Shown: positions 62,856 through 64,000 of the stretch, piece by piece
How the letters are laid out: every line of letters begins with the position of its first letter
How positions within the stretch are numbered: the first letter of the stretch is position 1
From: Rahnella inusitata
GTDB taxonomy: Bacteria > Pseudomonadota > Gammaproteobacteria > Enterobacterales > Enterobacteriaceae
Reading direction: 5' to 3'
Length of the DNA stretch: 64,000 nt
NCBI RefSeq assembly: GCF_003263515.1
Contig: NZ_JYDE01000041.1
Location: 1 to 64,000, forward strand
Translations under genes and position numbers: made by a program
The notes under the pieces: generated by a model
What the model saw: the letters and a program-made list of their open reading frames with translations, nothing else
Database searches by the model: none
What the model was told of the DNA's origin: nothing

Positions 62856-63140
62856 ATGTCATCACAAGATTACGATAAAGACCTGAACAAAGACGCAAAC
62901 CGTCTGGCCGATAAAGTTGAAAACAAAGCCAATGAATTTGCCGGTGAAGCGCAGAAACAGTTTGGCAACTTTGTTGACTCACCTAAGCATCAGATTGAAG
63001 GCGCTGCCCGTAAGTTCTCCGGACAGGCAAGCGAAGCCCTCTCGGGCGTGGCTGACAAGGTAAAAGAAAACCCACTGTCTGGCCTTATCGCCGCAGGTGC
63101 CATTGGTGTTGTGCTGGGCTTGTTGCTTGGCCGTAAGTAA
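62856..63140 (+). CDS. DUF883/CsbD-like stress protein with C-terminal membrane helix
   Basis: A protein of 94 residues from ATG 62856 (AAGGAG seven bases upstream). The N-terminal half is hydrophilic and helical (NRLADKVENKANEFAGEAQK). The C-terminus, NPLSGLIAAGAIGVVLGLLLGRK, is the small-residue helix typical of ElaB/YqjD/YgaM proteins, which associate with membrane and ribosomes in stationary phase. The middle part also recalls CsbD. A role in stress is likely from family only. It follows the iraP-like gene by 126 bp. Confidence 0.8.
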   Translation: MSSQDYDKDLNKDANRLADKVENKANEFAGEAQKQFGNFVDSPKHQIEGAARKFSGQASEALSGVADKVKENPLSGLIAAGAIGVVLGLLLGRK

Positions 63141-63180
63141 CAAATCTTTTAAGGATCGGGTGACCGGTCCTTAGAAACAA

Positions 63181-63212
63181 AAATCCGGAACTCATGGTTC
63201 CGGATTTTTTTT
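63181..63212. terminator. Bidirectional terminator DUF883/ycgN
   Basis: Perfect arms AAATCCGGAAC and GTTCCGGATTT surround TCATG, then a T-run. A run of As before it allows the same for ycgN on the minus strand. Confidence 0.88.
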
Positions 63213-63239
63213 GGAATTTTTTGACTGACGCAGAGGGAA

Positions 63240-63689
63240 TTACTTCGCCCAGCTTGGTTTATTTAAAATGTGATCCTGCCAGTCTTCCACGTCATCTTCA
63301 CGAACGGCGATGTAACGCACGGAAATCTGCGCAGTGTGCATCGCAGATTTAGAGGCTTTGTTCAGCAGCGGATGCCACGGGAACAGCGGTTTGCCTTCGC
63401 CAATCAGACGATAGGCACAGGTCGGTGGCAGCCAGTCGAAAGTGGTCAGGTTTTCGCGGGTCAGTTTGATGCAGTCTTCTTCGAGCGTAAAACGACGCTC
63501 GTAGTTGCGGCACTGACAGGATTTGATATTCAGCTGGTTGCAGGCAACGTTGGTGAAATAGATTTCTTCGGTATCTTCATCAATCAGCTTGTGCAGGCAA
63601 CATTGTCCGCAACCGTCGCACAATGCTTCCCATTCTTCGTTGGTCATTTCAGGCAGCGTCTTTTCCTGCCAAAAAGCGGGTTCAGTCAT
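63240..63689 (-). CDS. ycgN: UPF0260 protein YcgN
   Basis: A protein of 149 residues (from ATG 63689; an ATG three codons earlier is possible). It matches E. coli YcgN closely: [48 protein letters not shown] and [14 protein letters not shown]. The conserved Cys sets suggest metal or iron-sulfur binding, as in the UPF0153/0260 family. The function is unknown. The ycgM gene lies upstream in the same direction, as in E. coli. Confidence 0.95.
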   Translation of the reverse strand: MTEPAFWQEKTLPEMTNEEWEALCDGCGQCCLHKLIDEDTEEIYFTNVACNQLNIKSCQCRNYERRFTLEEDCIKLTRENLTTFDWLPPTCAYRLIGEGKPLFPWHPLLNKASKSAMHTAQISVRYIAVREDDVEDWQDHILNKPSWAK

Positions 63690-63817
63690 AGTGTGCATCC
63701 GGTAGAAGTAAAATGAGGGTGCTTATATAGACGCTTTGGCCGTCAGATGCAAGCAAAGCCGCCGGAAAGCAGTTCCGGCGAAGAGGGACTTTGTTCTAAA
63801 TCACTCAGGAACGCGGC

Positions 63818-64000
63818 TCAGATCACCCGCGTAGTGACTTGCTTATCATTAAGTGTAGCTAAGATTTCATCTCCCGCGTTTAACGGGCCAACGCCGTGCG
63901 GTGTGCCAGTAAGAATGATGTCGCCGGCGCGCAGGGTGAAAAAGCGGCTCATGTAAGCAATCAGCGGCACAATTGGCGTCAGCATGTCGCGGGTATTACC
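63818..64000 (-). CDS. ycgM: Fumarylacetoacetate hydrolase family protein YcgM (partial, 3' end)
   Basis: The last 60 codons of a gene that starts beyond the right edge. The segments MLTPIVPLIAYMSRFFTL, LRAGDIILTGTPHGVGPL and NAGDEILATL are FAH-family hallmarks. The order with ycgN matches E. coli. E. coli YcgM belongs to the acylpyruvate-hydrolase/oxaloacetate-tautomerase-like group; the substrate here is not shown. Confidence 0.9.
   Translation of the reverse strand, partial: GNTRDMLTPIVPLIAYMSRFFTLRAGDIILTGTPHGVGPLNAGDEILATLNDKQVTTRVI

Noticed and set aside
1-64000. CRISPR array, tRNA, rRNA, insertion sequence or prophage
   Set aside because: No spaced direct repeats, cloverleaf genes, transposase or phage genes were seen. 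The short palindromes are dispersed, not arrayed.

Overview
The window looks like a chromosomal segment of an enterobacterium (order Enterobacterales). ChaA/B/C, PhoH, PutA/PutP, EfeUOB, PhoA, NarGHJI, YcgN/YcgM and an OmpF/OmpC-type porin all resemble the E. coli proteins closely when read by eye. The gene mixture and dispersed intergenic repeats suggest the Yersiniaceae side (Rahnella, Ewingella, Serratia and relatives). That placement is inference. I saw no rRNA, tRNA, insertion sequence, prophage or CRISPR array.

Layout. 1-4.6 kb: a leftward TonB-dependent receptor followed by an Opp/Dpp-type binding protein and a permease cut by the window edge, with a Fur-like box upstream. 4.8-8.6 kb: chaC and chaB (leftward), chaA (rightward), phoH (leftward). 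8.6-11.6 kb: a poorly coding stretch, an atypical ClC channel and a HigB/HigA toxin-antitoxin pair. 11.6-15.2 kb: the ferrous-iron system efeUOB behind a Fur-like box. 15.3-21.4 kb: divergent putP and putA with GTTGCA PutA operators between them. 21.5-23 kb: phoA behind a Pho box. 23.3-33.6 kb: a ten-kilobase leftward cluster that reads as one operon: dgcN, dgcA, gsiABCD-like transporter, a DmpA-type peptidase, an M55 D-aminopeptidase and a LysR regulator. It looks built to import peptides, cut them and convert released D-glutamate. 33.9-37.5 kb: a general porin and an MsbA-like exporter.

37.5-48.2 kb is the most accessory-looking part. It holds an unrecognised small protein and lipoprotein pair, then a five-gene chaperone-usher fimbrial operon, a DUF2461 gene, and a LuxR-type regulator with a CSS-motif EAL phosphodiesterase. 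The fimbrial operon and the regulator/EAL operon share an almost identical RcsAB-like box upstream, which suggests joint control of adhesion and c-di-GMP.

48.7-57 kb: a D-amino-acid aminotransferase, a small membrane protein and the narGHJI nitrate reductase operon behind FNR-like and NarL-like sites. 57.1-64 kb: a CBS-domain ClC gene broken by a one-base frameshift, an AI-2E family transporter, a GAF/GGDEF-like/EAL protein, an IraP-like anti-adaptor preceded by a strong RNA-like hairpin, a DUF883-type stress protein, ycgN and the 3' end of ycgM.

At least seven GC-rich palindromic repeats of one family (core CTCCCC-TTYGCA-GGGGAGG) sit between genes across the window.
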